Shown one piece after another: positions 1 to 7,627 of a DNA stretch of 50,747 nt. The stretch covers positions 1-50,747 of the forward strand of contig JAIPBE010000022.1 in NCBI GenBank assembly GCA_021738725.1, given 5' to 3'. The stretch's first letter is position 1. Each line of letters starts with the position of its first letter. The translations under genes and the position numbers were made by a program. This DNA is from Saprospiraceae bacterium. GTDB taxonomy: Bacteria > Bacteroidota > Bacteroidia > Chitinophagales > Saprospiraceae. Below the pieces are notes generated by a model. It did no database searches. It worked only from the letters and a program-made list of their open reading frames with translations, and was not told the DNA's origin.

Positions 1-81
1 ATGTGTATTAATGCCCGTCATAAGTCTGTCAGTAGATTCAAATATCAGGTTCAAAGGGTGTCAATATTTACAAAACACTGA

Positions 82-291
82 TGTGTAGAGCATAGTAATA
101 CAGTGAGTTGCAGGAATAGGCTAAAAAGTGCTCTTTCCGATAGTTCTACATCCTTTGGAGGAGGTGTCGGTTACACCGTATTTGTGAACAACAGTGTTGC
201 TGTTGAACCAATGGTGAATTACATCTCCTTTGACGGTGGTTCCGAATTTGGTTTGAGCATTGGTGTAAAAGCATTTTTGGGCCGCGAATAA
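82..291 (+). pseudogene. C-terminal remnant of an outer-membrane beta-barrel protein
   Basis: An open frame with no convincing start ends at a TAA at 289-291. Its last 50 or so residues alternate small, aromatic and hydrophobic positions (GGGVGYTVFVNN, then VEPMVNYISF, then LSIGVKAFL). That is the pattern of the last strands of a small Bacteroidota porin-family barrel. The same frame is closed by TGA at 79-81, and bases 1-78 of that frame (MCINARHK onward) look nothing like a barrel. The gene is therefore either truncated or frameshifted. The only start inside is a GTG at 103, which would leave 62 residues and no signal peptide. It faces an intact barrel gene across a shared terminator. The barrel assignment rests on pattern only. 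Confidence 0.45.
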
Positions 292-315
292 GCAACCATT
301 ATTGCACAATGATGT

Positions 316-345
316 AAAAGGGCAAGCCGATCGGCTTGCCCTTTT
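316..345. terminator. Perfect palindromic bidirectional terminator
   Basis: A 30-base perfect palindrome has arms AAAAGGGCAAGCCGA and TCGGCTTGCCCTTTT, with T-rich sequence following on both strands (TCTTT on the plus strand). It lies between the end of the barrel remnant on the plus strand and the end of the barrel gene on the minus strand, so it can stop transcription from both sides. Confidence 0.85.
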
Positions 346-371
346 TCTTTGCTGTGTTGAACCTGATCTGA

Positions 372-908
372 TCAAAAAACTCGGGCGAATCCGACTCCAC
401 CCAGCAGGATAGCTCCCTGTCCAACCTTTTCACCGTCTGTTTGCACATTGATCTCTGCACCGAATGCGATCCGAGGTATAAGCACCCAGTTTCCAAGGGG
501 GATCGGATAATCCAGGGTCAGTGTGGGTTGAAACACGGTGACCTTTGTTGTACCTGTGATTTCTAGAGGTGTACCCGGATCCATTTTCCAATCGATCGTA
601 TTCCACCAGACATCTGCCCGAGCGCCAAGACGCAGAAGATTCCAGATGCGATAGGTATACCCGATGGATCCTCCGAAACCACCTCCTTTTTCATCGTCTT
701 GCACGCCCTGATCGCGATGATCGATAAAATTGTAACCGATCCGTGCTTCCAGGGCCCCATTGGTGCCAAGCGAACAGCCATAATTGAGAGAGGCGATTTG
801 CCCGGCCGGATAGGCCTGGAATTCAACGCCGATCTGATGTTGCGCTCGAGCAGTCGAACCGGTAAGGAGCAAGAACATGACAGGAATGTAAATGTGGGCT
901 ACTTTCAT
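372..908 (-). CDS. Outer-membrane beta-barrel (porin-family) protein
   Basis: This 178-residue protein starts at an ATG with a clean signal peptide (MKVAHIYIPVMFLLLTGSTARAQ, cleavage after about residue 22). The rest alternates polar and hydrophobic residues with many glycines and aromatics (LNYGCSLG, ARIGYNF, GGSIGYTYRIWNLLRLG) and ends in a short final strand closing with Phe (GGVGFARVF), as in small eight-stranded outer-membrane barrels. Length and composition fit the generic Bacteroidota porin family. No ligand or catalytic function can be read. It lies 30 bases downstream of the GH92 gene on the same strand and may be co-transcribed with it, which would make it the last gene of that unit before the palindromic terminator. 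Confidence 0.75.
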   Translation of the reverse strand: MKVAHIYIPVMFLLLTGSTARAQHQIGVEFQAYPAGQIASLNYGCSLGTNGALEARIGYNFIDHRDQGVQDDEKGGGFGGSIGYTYRIWNLLRLGARADVWWNTIDWKMDPGTPLEITGTTKVTVFQPTLTLDYPIPLGNWVLIPRIAFGAEINVQTDGEKVGQGAILLGGVGFARVF

Positions 909-938
909 AATGATTATTTATAAGCGTTATGCTACAGA

Positions 939-3851
939 TCATTGGTCTTCTCCGACACTGATCTCATCGATAAAGATATAGGCATCTCCACCAGCCCCGG
1001 GATGAGAGGAAGGAAGCTTGCCAAAGTTTTTTACATAGAGCTTGATATAACGTGCTTTTTTGACCTCGCTTTTTCCACCCAGTGTGATCCGTTGGTGGTG
1101 GGCTTCATCCGCGGGTAAGGTTTGGTTCACATGTAAGGCTTCCTTATATCGATCACCGTCGGAAGAGGCGAAAAAGGTGATCTCCTTCGGGAAGACGATC
1201 CAGGCTTTATAATCCTGTAAAAAGGAAGCCTCCAGATAAGGGATCCGTTGTTTTTCCCCCAGGTCAATAACCACCTCGAGATCCGTTCCCTGATACCCTT
1301 GCCACCTGCCTTTGCGCCATTCAACATCCCCGAAAAGACCATCTACAAGTGCATCGGGACCACCAGCAGTATACTGAGGGTGTACTTGTGAAAGCACCTG
1401 GACGGACCAGTCATGAGGTAGCTGATGGTACGTAGCAGATACCACTTCACTTCGCTTCCCGGTAGAATCTACCTGCAGGGCATGAACGGTGGTTGTGGCT
1501 TGTATTTGAAAAGGCCCTGTGTAGGGAATCGATGGGGCCTTTCCATTAACACTGTAGAGCGCTTGAAACCCGGCACGGTCCTCAATCGATATGTCAGCCA
1601 GGTCGCGGAATGGATGCGCAGGGCCCTGGACAGCAGGTACCGGGACAAAATCGGGCCAGACGACCTCTGATGTTGGCCGCAAATGGGGTTGCTCTGCCCA
1701 GGACGGAAAGGGTTGGCTCCCTAAAACGACGTCCATATTCACGCCAGCGGTGATAAAATGATGGACCAGCCAGGAGTTGGGCAATGGCTCGGCATTGACC
1801 AGTACTTGTTGAATATATTGGTCGGACCTCTGTTTGCGCAAGGCCCGGATCTCAAAGACCTTATCCTCCTCCATGGGAATGCGGACCTCCGGGAAAAGTG
1901 GAGTTCCGATGGCATAACTTCCGGAGCCGGGGACCACCGGGTAAAAGCCCAGGGACGAAAAGACGTACCAGGCACTCATCTGCCCGCAGTCTTCATTTCC
2001 GGGCAGCCCATCTGGAGTGGGACGATAGAGATCGCGGATCTTCACGATCTGAGCAGCACTCTTCCAGGGTTTGCCGATGTAGTTGTAGAGATAGGCTACA
2101 TGATGGCTGGGCTCATTTCCCTGCGCATATTGGCCGATCAGACCGGTAATATCGGCCTGCTCTCGACCGGTTGTCTCCGAATTTGTCGAAAACAATAGAT
2201 CCAGTTGAGCTTCAAAGCCAGAGGGACCTCCCATTTGTTCGATCAAATAGGAGATATCGTGCTGAGCAGCAAAATTGTACTGCCACCCATTCGCTTCGGT
2301 GTAGTGGTTATTGACCTGACGGGGATCAAAGGGCTCCAACCAGCCGCCATTGGAACGAGGCCGGGCAAATCCGATTTTGGGATCGATCAGATTGCGATAT
2401 CCGACGGACCGTTCGAGGAACTCTTCAAAGATGTCCTGATGGCGCAATTTCTTGGCCAGTTGAGCGATACACCAGTCGTCGTAGGCATATTCCACGGTTT
2501 TGGATACAGACTCAGACTCATCCTCAACCTCCAGATAGCCTTTGGCGGTATACGTGTCAAGGCCAAATACTTTGGCCCGTGCAGTCTGAACCATGGCCTC
2601 CAATGCGGCTTCTTCATCGATCCCGCTGATCCGTTTTTGGATGGCGTCCCATATCACACTCACTGCATGATATCCGATCATACAATTGGTCTCATTAGAT
2701 GCCAGCTCCCAAACGGGCAATCGTCCACTCTGATCGAATTGGAGCAGCATGGTTCGAATGAAGTCGCGGGTCCGATCCTTATCGATGATGGTGAGAAGCG
2801 GATGCAAGGCGCGATAGGTGTCCCAGAGGGAAAAAACGGTGTAGTAGGTAAAGCCTTTAGCAAAATGAATCTCCTTGTCCATTCCTCGATATCGTCCATC
2901 CACATCCGAAGCGATGTTGGGATGGATCATACAATGATATAAGGCGGTATAGAAATTGGTCAGATCATCCCGGTCATCCCCCAGTACCTGGATCCTGGAC
3001 AAGTCCTGATTCCAGGAATCCAGAGCCCTGGTGCGAACACCGTCGAAGTTCCAATCCGGGCACTCTTTCTCCATATTACGCAAAGCCCCATCCACACTGA
3101 CATGCGAAATGCCTACTCGGACCATGAGCGGCTGTGTGCCTTCCGCAAAGGTAAAGCTGGCAGCCAGGGCCTGCCCGAAAATGGCCCCGGTACGATTGGG
3201 ATCTGCTTTATTGTCGTGATGGACCACCCAGTTTGCAATAGGTTCATTGAAGTCCATGACGAAATAGATGACCTGGTCTGCTGCCCAGGAAGAAGATCGT
3301 CTCATTCCTGTGACGCGATAGTTGTTGACGACCTCCAGAGAGGATTCCAGAACGGCATCCCGATGTCGTAGATCCAGGATTATATTCCGGGGGCTCGCCG
3401 GTCCGAATTGATAACGGTGCATACCAATACGGGGTGTGGCGGTCATCTCCGCCTCAATGGCATCATCCTCCAGGATGACACGGTAATACCCTGGAGTAGC
3501 CACCTCCGTTTCATGCCGAAACCGGGATTTATATACTTCAGGGTCGATGCTTGGACTGCCGCTCATCGGGCTGACCAGAATATCACAATAATCGGGGACA
3601 CCTGTTCCACTGAGATGGGTGTGAGAAAATCCATAGATCGCTTCATCATCATAGTGGTATCCTGAGCACCCGTCCCAACCCTCCAGTCGGGTGTCTGGGC
3701 TCAACTGGACCATGCCGAATGGTGTGGTAGCCCCGGGAAAGGTGTGTCCATGACCTCCTGTACCGACGAAAGGATTGACAAATTCATCATAGGGTCCTTG
3801 CGCAAACAAAGCCGTAGAAGCAAATAATAAGAGGATCGCTATCTTCCGCAT
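939..3851 (-). CDS. GH92 family exo-alpha-mannosidase
   Basis: GH92 enzymes are calcium-dependent exo-acting alpha-mannosidases that trim high-mannose N-glycans or yeast mannan. A signal peptide (residues 1-18, ending ALFAQ) is followed directly by the GH92 opening motif (FVNPFVGTGGHGHTFPGAT) and then by LSGTGVPDYCDI. The central block EANGWQY lies near residue 519 and GNEDCGQMSAWYVFSSLGFYP near residue 617. These are family hallmarks carrying the catalytic acid and base regions. Beyond about residue 690 there is a chitobiase-like beta domain and then an F5/8-type (discoidin-like) domain, so this 970-residue protein is longer than the usual GH92 length of about 750. The start is the ATG at 3851; an in-frame TTG two codons earlier is less likely. 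It diverges from cutC with only 17 bases between start codons. It is probably periplasmic or surface-exposed. Confidence 0.93.
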   Translation of the reverse strand: MRKIAILLLFASTALFAQGPYDEFVNPFVGTGGHGHTFPGATTPFGMVQLSPDTRLEGWDGCSGYHYDDEAIYGFSHTHLSGTGVPDYCDILVSPMSGSPSIDPEVYKSRFRHETEVATPGYYRVILEDDAIEAEMTATPRIGMHRYQFGPASPRNIILDLRHRDAVLESSLEVVNNYRVTGMRRSSSWAADQVIYFVMDFNEPIANWVVHHDNKADPNRTGAIFGQALAASFTFAEGTQPLMVRVGISHVSVDGALRNMEKECPDWNFDGVRTRALDSWNQDLSRIQVLGDDRDDLTNFYTALYHCMIHPNIASDVDGRYRGMDKEIHFAKGFTYYTVFSLWDTYRALHPLLTIIDKDRTRDFIRTMLLQFDQSGRLPVWELASNETNCMIGYHAVSVIWDAIQKRISGIDEEAALEAMVQTARAKVFGLDTYTAKGYLEVEDESESVSKTVEYAYDDWCIAQLAKKLRHQDIFEEFLERSVGYRNLIDPKIGFARPRSNGGWLEPFDPRQVNNHYTEANGWQYNFAAQHDISYLIEQMGGPSGFEAQLDLLFSTNSETTGREQADITGLIGQYAQGNEPSHHVAYLYNYIGKPWKSAAQIVKIRDLYRPTPDGLPGNEDCGQMSAWYVFSSLGFYPVVPGSGSYAIGTPLFPEVRIPMEEDKVFEIRALRKQRSDQYIQQVLVNAEPLPNSWLVHHFITAGVNMDVVLGSQPFPSWAEQPHLRPTSEVVWPDFVPVPAVQGPAHPFRDLADISIEDRAGFQALYSVNGKAPSIPYTGPFQIQATTTVHALQVDSTGKRSEVVSATYHQLPHDWSVQVLSQVHPQYTAGGPDALVDGLFGDVEWRKGRWQGYQGTDLEVVIDLGEKQRIPYLEASFLQDYKAWIVFPKEITFFASSDGDRYKEALHVNQTLPADEAHHQRITLGGKSEVKKARYIKLYVKNFGKLPSSHPGAGGDAYIFIDEISVGEDQ

Positions 3852-3868
3852 ATACAATCAATGAAATA

Positions 3869-4567
3869 GTGGCACGCAAGATAGAAGATACCTGCCAACT
3901 GGAAATCTGCTGCTTCGACCTGGAAAGCGTTTGTCTGGCTGAACAGGAAGGAATTGCAGCTATCGAGTTGTGTACCCATTATACAGAAGGGGGCTTGTTT
4001 CCGGGAGAACGTCTGATCCAGGAGGCCAGGCAGGCCTTCTCCGGAGAGTTGCGCGTGATGATTCGTGCACGACCGGGCGACTTCATATACTCCGATCAAG
4101 AAGTGATGACCATGTGCGAACAGGTGCAACAGGCCCTTGCCCTTGGAGCAAATGGCATCACCTTCGGCTGTCTCAATTCAGATCGAGAAATTGCTTGGGA
4201 ACACATTGAACGTATTCAGGATGTTTCGGAGGCAGGGATTACCTGGACCTTTCACCGTGCGATCGATCTGATCCGGGATGTACCATCTGCATTGCAATCC
4301 CTGACCCACTCTGGGGTGCATCGTGTGCTGACCAGTGGAGGCAGGCCGCGGGCGGTAGATGCAATGGAGGTACTTCAGCAATACCAGGATATAGTGAATG
4401 CCCACATGTCGATTGTGGCGGCAGGCCATGTACGGCCAGATCAAATTCCATCATTTCGTGCCGCCGGCCTGACAAGCATCCATTCGGCAGCGTCAAATCG
4501 GCCGGATGGAAGAGCCGATGCACACCTGCTTCATCAATTGAATCAACAATGGTGCAATCTGGTTTGA
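3869..4567 (+). CDS. cutC: CutC family protein (copper homeostasis by name)
   Basis: This 232-residue TIM-barrel protein carries CutC signatures in order: LEICCFDLESV (residues 11-21), AIELCTHYTEGGLFPG, MIRARPGDFIYSD, GITFGCLN, TWTFHRAID, RVLTSGG and VAAGHV. There is no signal peptide, so it is cytoplasmic. The start is a GTG at 3869, since no ATG precedes the first conserved motif in frame. CutC was named for copper tolerance in E. coli, but no reaction is firmly established for the family. It sits between an alpha-mannosidase and a beta-mannosidase and runs into the latter, which hints at a sugar-linked role. That is inference from position only. Family assignment is secure; function is not. 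Confidence 0.9.
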   Translation: MARKIEDTCQLEICCFDLESVCLAEQEGIAAIELCTHYTEGGLFPGERLIQEARQAFSGELRVMIRARPGDFIYSDQEVMTMCEQVQQALALGANGITFGCLNSDREIAWEHIERIQDVSEAGITWTFHRAIDLIRDVPSALQSLTHSGVHRVLTSGGRPRAVDAMEVLQQYQDIVNAHMSIVAAGHVRPDQIPSFRAAGLTSIHSAASNRPDGRADAHLLHQLNQQWCNLV

Positions 4568-4599
4568 GAACCAATCTGGTATTTGGGCTTTTTAAGCTC

Positions 4600-6651
4600 A
4601 TGTATGCCAACCGGTGGCAGGAGGGATTCGGACTGATATGCATGTTGTTCTGCATTTCTTTTTTCCATGGATTGGGAGCACAACCGATGCAACTCGAAAC
4701 GAATCGGATCCCTTTGCTGAATGGCTGGACATATTCGGATCACTCGGGTATTGGATATACAGGATACGCTGCGGTGCCCGGTTCCATCCATGCAGACCTG
4801 TTGGCAAACGGACAGATCCCTGATCCCTATTATCGGGACGAGATCAATCGATTGGGGTGGATTGATTCAACCACCTGGTTGTATGAACGAATGCTCACCG
4901 AACATACGGGTGTTGCCGGTGACAGACAGGTAGATCTGGTCTTCGAAGGGCTGGACACCTATGCAGATGTATACATCGACCATGAATTGGTCCTGGAGGC
5001 GAGAAATATGTTTTGCAGTTGGCGAGTGTCTTTGGCCGACTACCGACAGATCGATTCACTCCTGATTCAGATCGTCTTCCACCCGGCTGTGCTTCTGGGC
5101 GAAAAGGCATCCAGAAAGGCCCCCTGGACCTATCCTGCGGATAGTGACCCTTTTCCCGGCAAACCATCCGTATTTACCCGAAAGGCAGCCTATCAGTTTG
5201 GGTGGGATTTTGCCCCTTCGGTGCCTGGATGCGGTATCTGGAAGTCTGTCTACCTGGAAACGAGGTCTGAACTTGTATGCTCGGCAGCATGGCTGAAGAC
5301 AAGCAGGATCCATGGAGACACAGCAGAAGTGATCGTAGAAACAACACTGGTTTCCGACATGGCCCAATCGGTAGATGTAGAGGTAAATATTGGCGACTAC
5401 GTTACCAGAAGAAGCCTGGACATCCCGGCTGGAGAGACAGTGATCCAGATTCCTTTGCAGATCCCTCACCCTCGCCTTTGGTGGCCGCAACACGAGGGCA
5501 CGCCTGCTTTATATCCGGTCAGGATGTTTGCCACAGGGACTGCTGGAGCAGATTCGATCGCCTGGCTTACGGGTCTCCGCACGATCGAGTTGGATCGAAG
5601 TCCGGATGAACGGGGCACTCCCTTCCGGTTCATCGTCAATGGCCAACCGGTATTTATGGTCGGAGCGAATTGGGTACCGGCGGATATGTTTCCTGGACGG
5701 GTGCAGCCCGAGACCTATCGCGCATTGCTCCAATCAGCCCATGAGGCAGGATTCAATATGCTGCGTGTATGGGGTGGGGGCATTTATGAAAGCGACATCT
5801 TCTATGACCTTGCAGATTCACTGGGGATCATGATCTGGCAGGATTTCATGTTTGCCAATACCATGTATCCAGGTGATCAACAATTCCTGGAGAATGTGCT
5901 AATGGAAGCGACGCAACAGATCGAACGATTGAGGACTCACCCCAGTCTGGCCTTATGGTGTGGAAATAATGAGATCGATGTGGCCTGGAAGAATTGGGGC
6001 TGGCCTGAAACATATGGCTGGACACCGGATGCCAGGGCGTGGATGGTCACTTCCTATCAAGCGCTTTTTAACCGGATGTTACCCCGATTGGTCGGGCAGT
6101 TGGACAGCACCACTGCATATATCCATACCAGCCCATTGAGCAATTGGGGTGATCCCGCCGAACTGGCGCATGGTGACAACCACTTTTGGGGGGTCTGGCA
6201 TGGCGAAATGGCCTTGGACAGTCTGCAGACCAGGATCCCCCGTTTTATGAGTGAGTACGGGATGCAATCCTTTCCGACCTGGTCCTCCATTCAGCGCTTC
6301 AGCCGACCGGAAGACTGGCAGATGGATAGCTGGGTCATGCAGTTCCATCAGCGGTCCTACAAGGGCAATGGCACGATCACGAAATACTTGAAAATGGAAG
6401 GAGAGGAGGTCGACGCCATGGATTTCAGGACCTGGGTAGAAATGGGTCAGCAAATCCAGGCAAAGGCATACAGTATGGCACTGCAAGCCCATCTGGGAGC
6501 CCAGCCTTTTTGCATGGGTAGTTTATTGTGGCAATTGAACGAGCCCTGGCCCGGGGCGAGCTGGTCGATCATCGATTATTATGGCGAACGAAAGCCCGCA
6601 TTTGATGAACTGAAACAGTTCATAGCAAAGTGGGATCAATACCGGCCTTGA
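4600..6651 (+). CDS. GH2 family beta-mannosidase, secreted
   Basis: Beta-mannosidases remove the beta-1,4-mannose that joins the N-glycan core to GlcNAc. The N-terminal sugar-binding domain begins near residue 37 (LLNGWTYSD, then AAVPGSIHADLL). The immunoglobulin-like domain leads into a TIM barrel with MLRVWGGGIYESD. The acid/base glutamate is E458 in WCGNNEID and the nucleophile is E552 in FMSEYGMQSFP. At 683 residues it ends just after LLWQLNEPWPGASW, so the usual C-terminal beta domains of enzymes of about 850 residues are absent. The ATG at 4600 gives a signal peptide of about 28 residues ending HGLGAQ. An ATG at 4549 would add 17 residues and overlap cutC by 19 bases. Its 3' end overlaps the opposing glycosylasparaginase by 16 bases. 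Confidence 0.9.
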   Translation: MYANRWQEGFGLICMLFCISFFHGLGAQPMQLETNRIPLLNGWTYSDHSGIGYTGYAAVPGSIHADLLANGQIPDPYYRDEINRLGWIDSTTWLYERMLTEHTGVAGDRQVDLVFEGLDTYADVYIDHELVLEARNMFCSWRVSLADYRQIDSLLIQIVFHPAVLLGEKASRKAPWTYPADSDPFPGKPSVFTRKAAYQFGWDFAPSVPGCGIWKSVYLETRSELVCSAAWLKTSRIHGDTAEVIVETTLVSDMAQSVDVEVNIGDYVTRRSLDIPAGETVIQIPLQIPHPRLWWPQHEGTPALYPVRMFATGTAGADSIAWLTGLRTIELDRSPDERGTPFRFIVNGQPVFMVGANWVPADMFPGRVQPETYRALLQSAHEAGFNMLRVWGGGIYESDIFYDLADSLGIMIWQDFMFANTMYPGDQQFLENVLMEATQQIERLRTHPSLALWCGNNEIDVAWKNWGWPETYGWTPDARAWMVTSYQALFNRMLPRLVGQLDSTTAYIHTSPLSNWGDPAELAHGDNHFWGVWHGEMALDSLQTRIPRFMSEYGMQSFPTWSSIQRFSRPEDWQMDSWVMQFHQRSYKGNGTITKYLKMEGEEVDAMDFRTWVEMGQQIQAKAYSMALQAHLGAQPFCMGSLLWQLNEPWPGASWSIIDYYGERKPAFDELKQFIAKWDQYRP

Positions 6652-7607
6652 AACAGCTTGTTCTCCTCATGCTGGAAAAGCGCATATTCAAAGCCGTCCT
6701 TGGTGGCAAAGGCCCCGTGTTCTCCGGCCTTGTTGATCGCCAGGAAGCCCACAAAAAGCTCGGGCTTCCCCGGATTGCGTTTTTTGATACGTCGAATCGC
6801 TTCTACACAGGCTTCTTCCGGCGAGTACCCCTGGCGCATCAGTTCTACGATCAGGAATGAGCCACAGATCTTGATGACCTCCTCACCGGTCCCGGTTGCG
6901 GTGGCTGCCCCGACCTCATTGTCGACATAGAGGCCGGCACCGATGATGGGGGAGTCACCCACTCGCCCCGGTACTTTGAAGGCCCATCCAGATGTCGTAC
7001 ATGCCCCGGATAAATTACCCTGTTGATCAATGGCCAGCATGCCAATGGTATCATGATTGCTGATATCGGTGCTGTACTGTCTCCATTTTGGATTATTGGA
7101 CTTCCACTCCTTCCAGGCTGTTTTTGCTGTTTTGGTCAACAGGTTGGTCTTTGGAAAACCCAGATCATGTGCGAAATCACGCGCTTTTTCCCCGACCAAC
7201 AGCACATGTGAGGTTCGTTCCATGACGGCGCGGGCGACAGAGATCGGGTGAAGGGTATGTTGCAAGCAGGCCACGGCGCCACATTGCCCCTCATGATTCA
7301 TGATCGAAGCATCCAGCGTCACATCACCTTCGGCATCCGGAAAACCGCCCAGGCCCACGGAGGTGGATATGGGATCTGCTTCCACGATCATGACCCCGGC
7401 TTCCACCGCATCGAGGGCGGAGCCACCTTTCTGGAGCACTTCCATGGCGGCCTTATTGGCGGGAATGCCGAAATTCCACGTACTGATTACCAGCGCAGAA
7501 GGCTGGGTAGTCGGAGGGATTTTCGGAAGACTGGAGACACGTGAAGTGGTCATCAACCCCGCGGCTGTCAGAATGCTTTTCTCCAGAAATGAACGTCGAG
7601 AGGACAT
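6636..7607 (-). CDS. N4-(beta-N-acetylglucosaminyl)-L-asparaginase (glycosylasparaginase), Tat-type signal
   Basis: This Ntn-hydrolase splits GlcNAc-Asn, the last linkage of N-glycoprotein breakdown, giving aspartate and an aminosugar. The precursor cuts itself before the nucleophile threonine, here T187 in NHDTIGMLA. The beta chain continues with GACTTSGWAFKVPGRVGDSP and then TGTGEEVIKICGS, both typical of the family. The 323-residue protein starts at the ATG at 7607, whose N-terminus MSSRRSFLEKS matches the twin-arginine consensus, followed by a hydrophobic stretch. A TTG at 7631 would only add eight residues in front. It is the third gene of a minus-strand operon after the MFS transporter and GH20 genes, and export by Tat would place it in the periplasm beside GH20. 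Confidence 0.92.
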   Translation of the reverse strand: MSSRRSFLEKSILTAAGLMTTSRVSSLPKIPPTTQPSALVISTWNFGIPANKAAMEVLQKGGSALDAVEAGVMIVEADPISTSVGLGGFPDAEGDVTLDASIMNHEGQCGAVACLQHTLHPISVARAVMERTSHVLLVGEKARDFAHDLGFPKTNLLTKTAKTAWKEWKSNNPKWRQYSTDISNHDTIGMLAIDQQGNLSGACTTSGWAFKVPGRVGDSPIIGAGLYVDNEVGAATATGTGEEVIKICGSFLIVELMRQGYSPEEACVEAIRRIKKRNPGKPELFVGFLAINKAGEHGAFATKDGFEYALFQHEENKLFQGRY

Positions 7608-7627
7608 GGCCAGGTTTTGATTTTCAG

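Noticed and set aside
2205-2942. 245-codon plus-strand open frame
   Set aside because: It lies wholly antisense to the conserved GH92 catalytic region, has no recognisable motifs and is a shadow of that gene's codon use.
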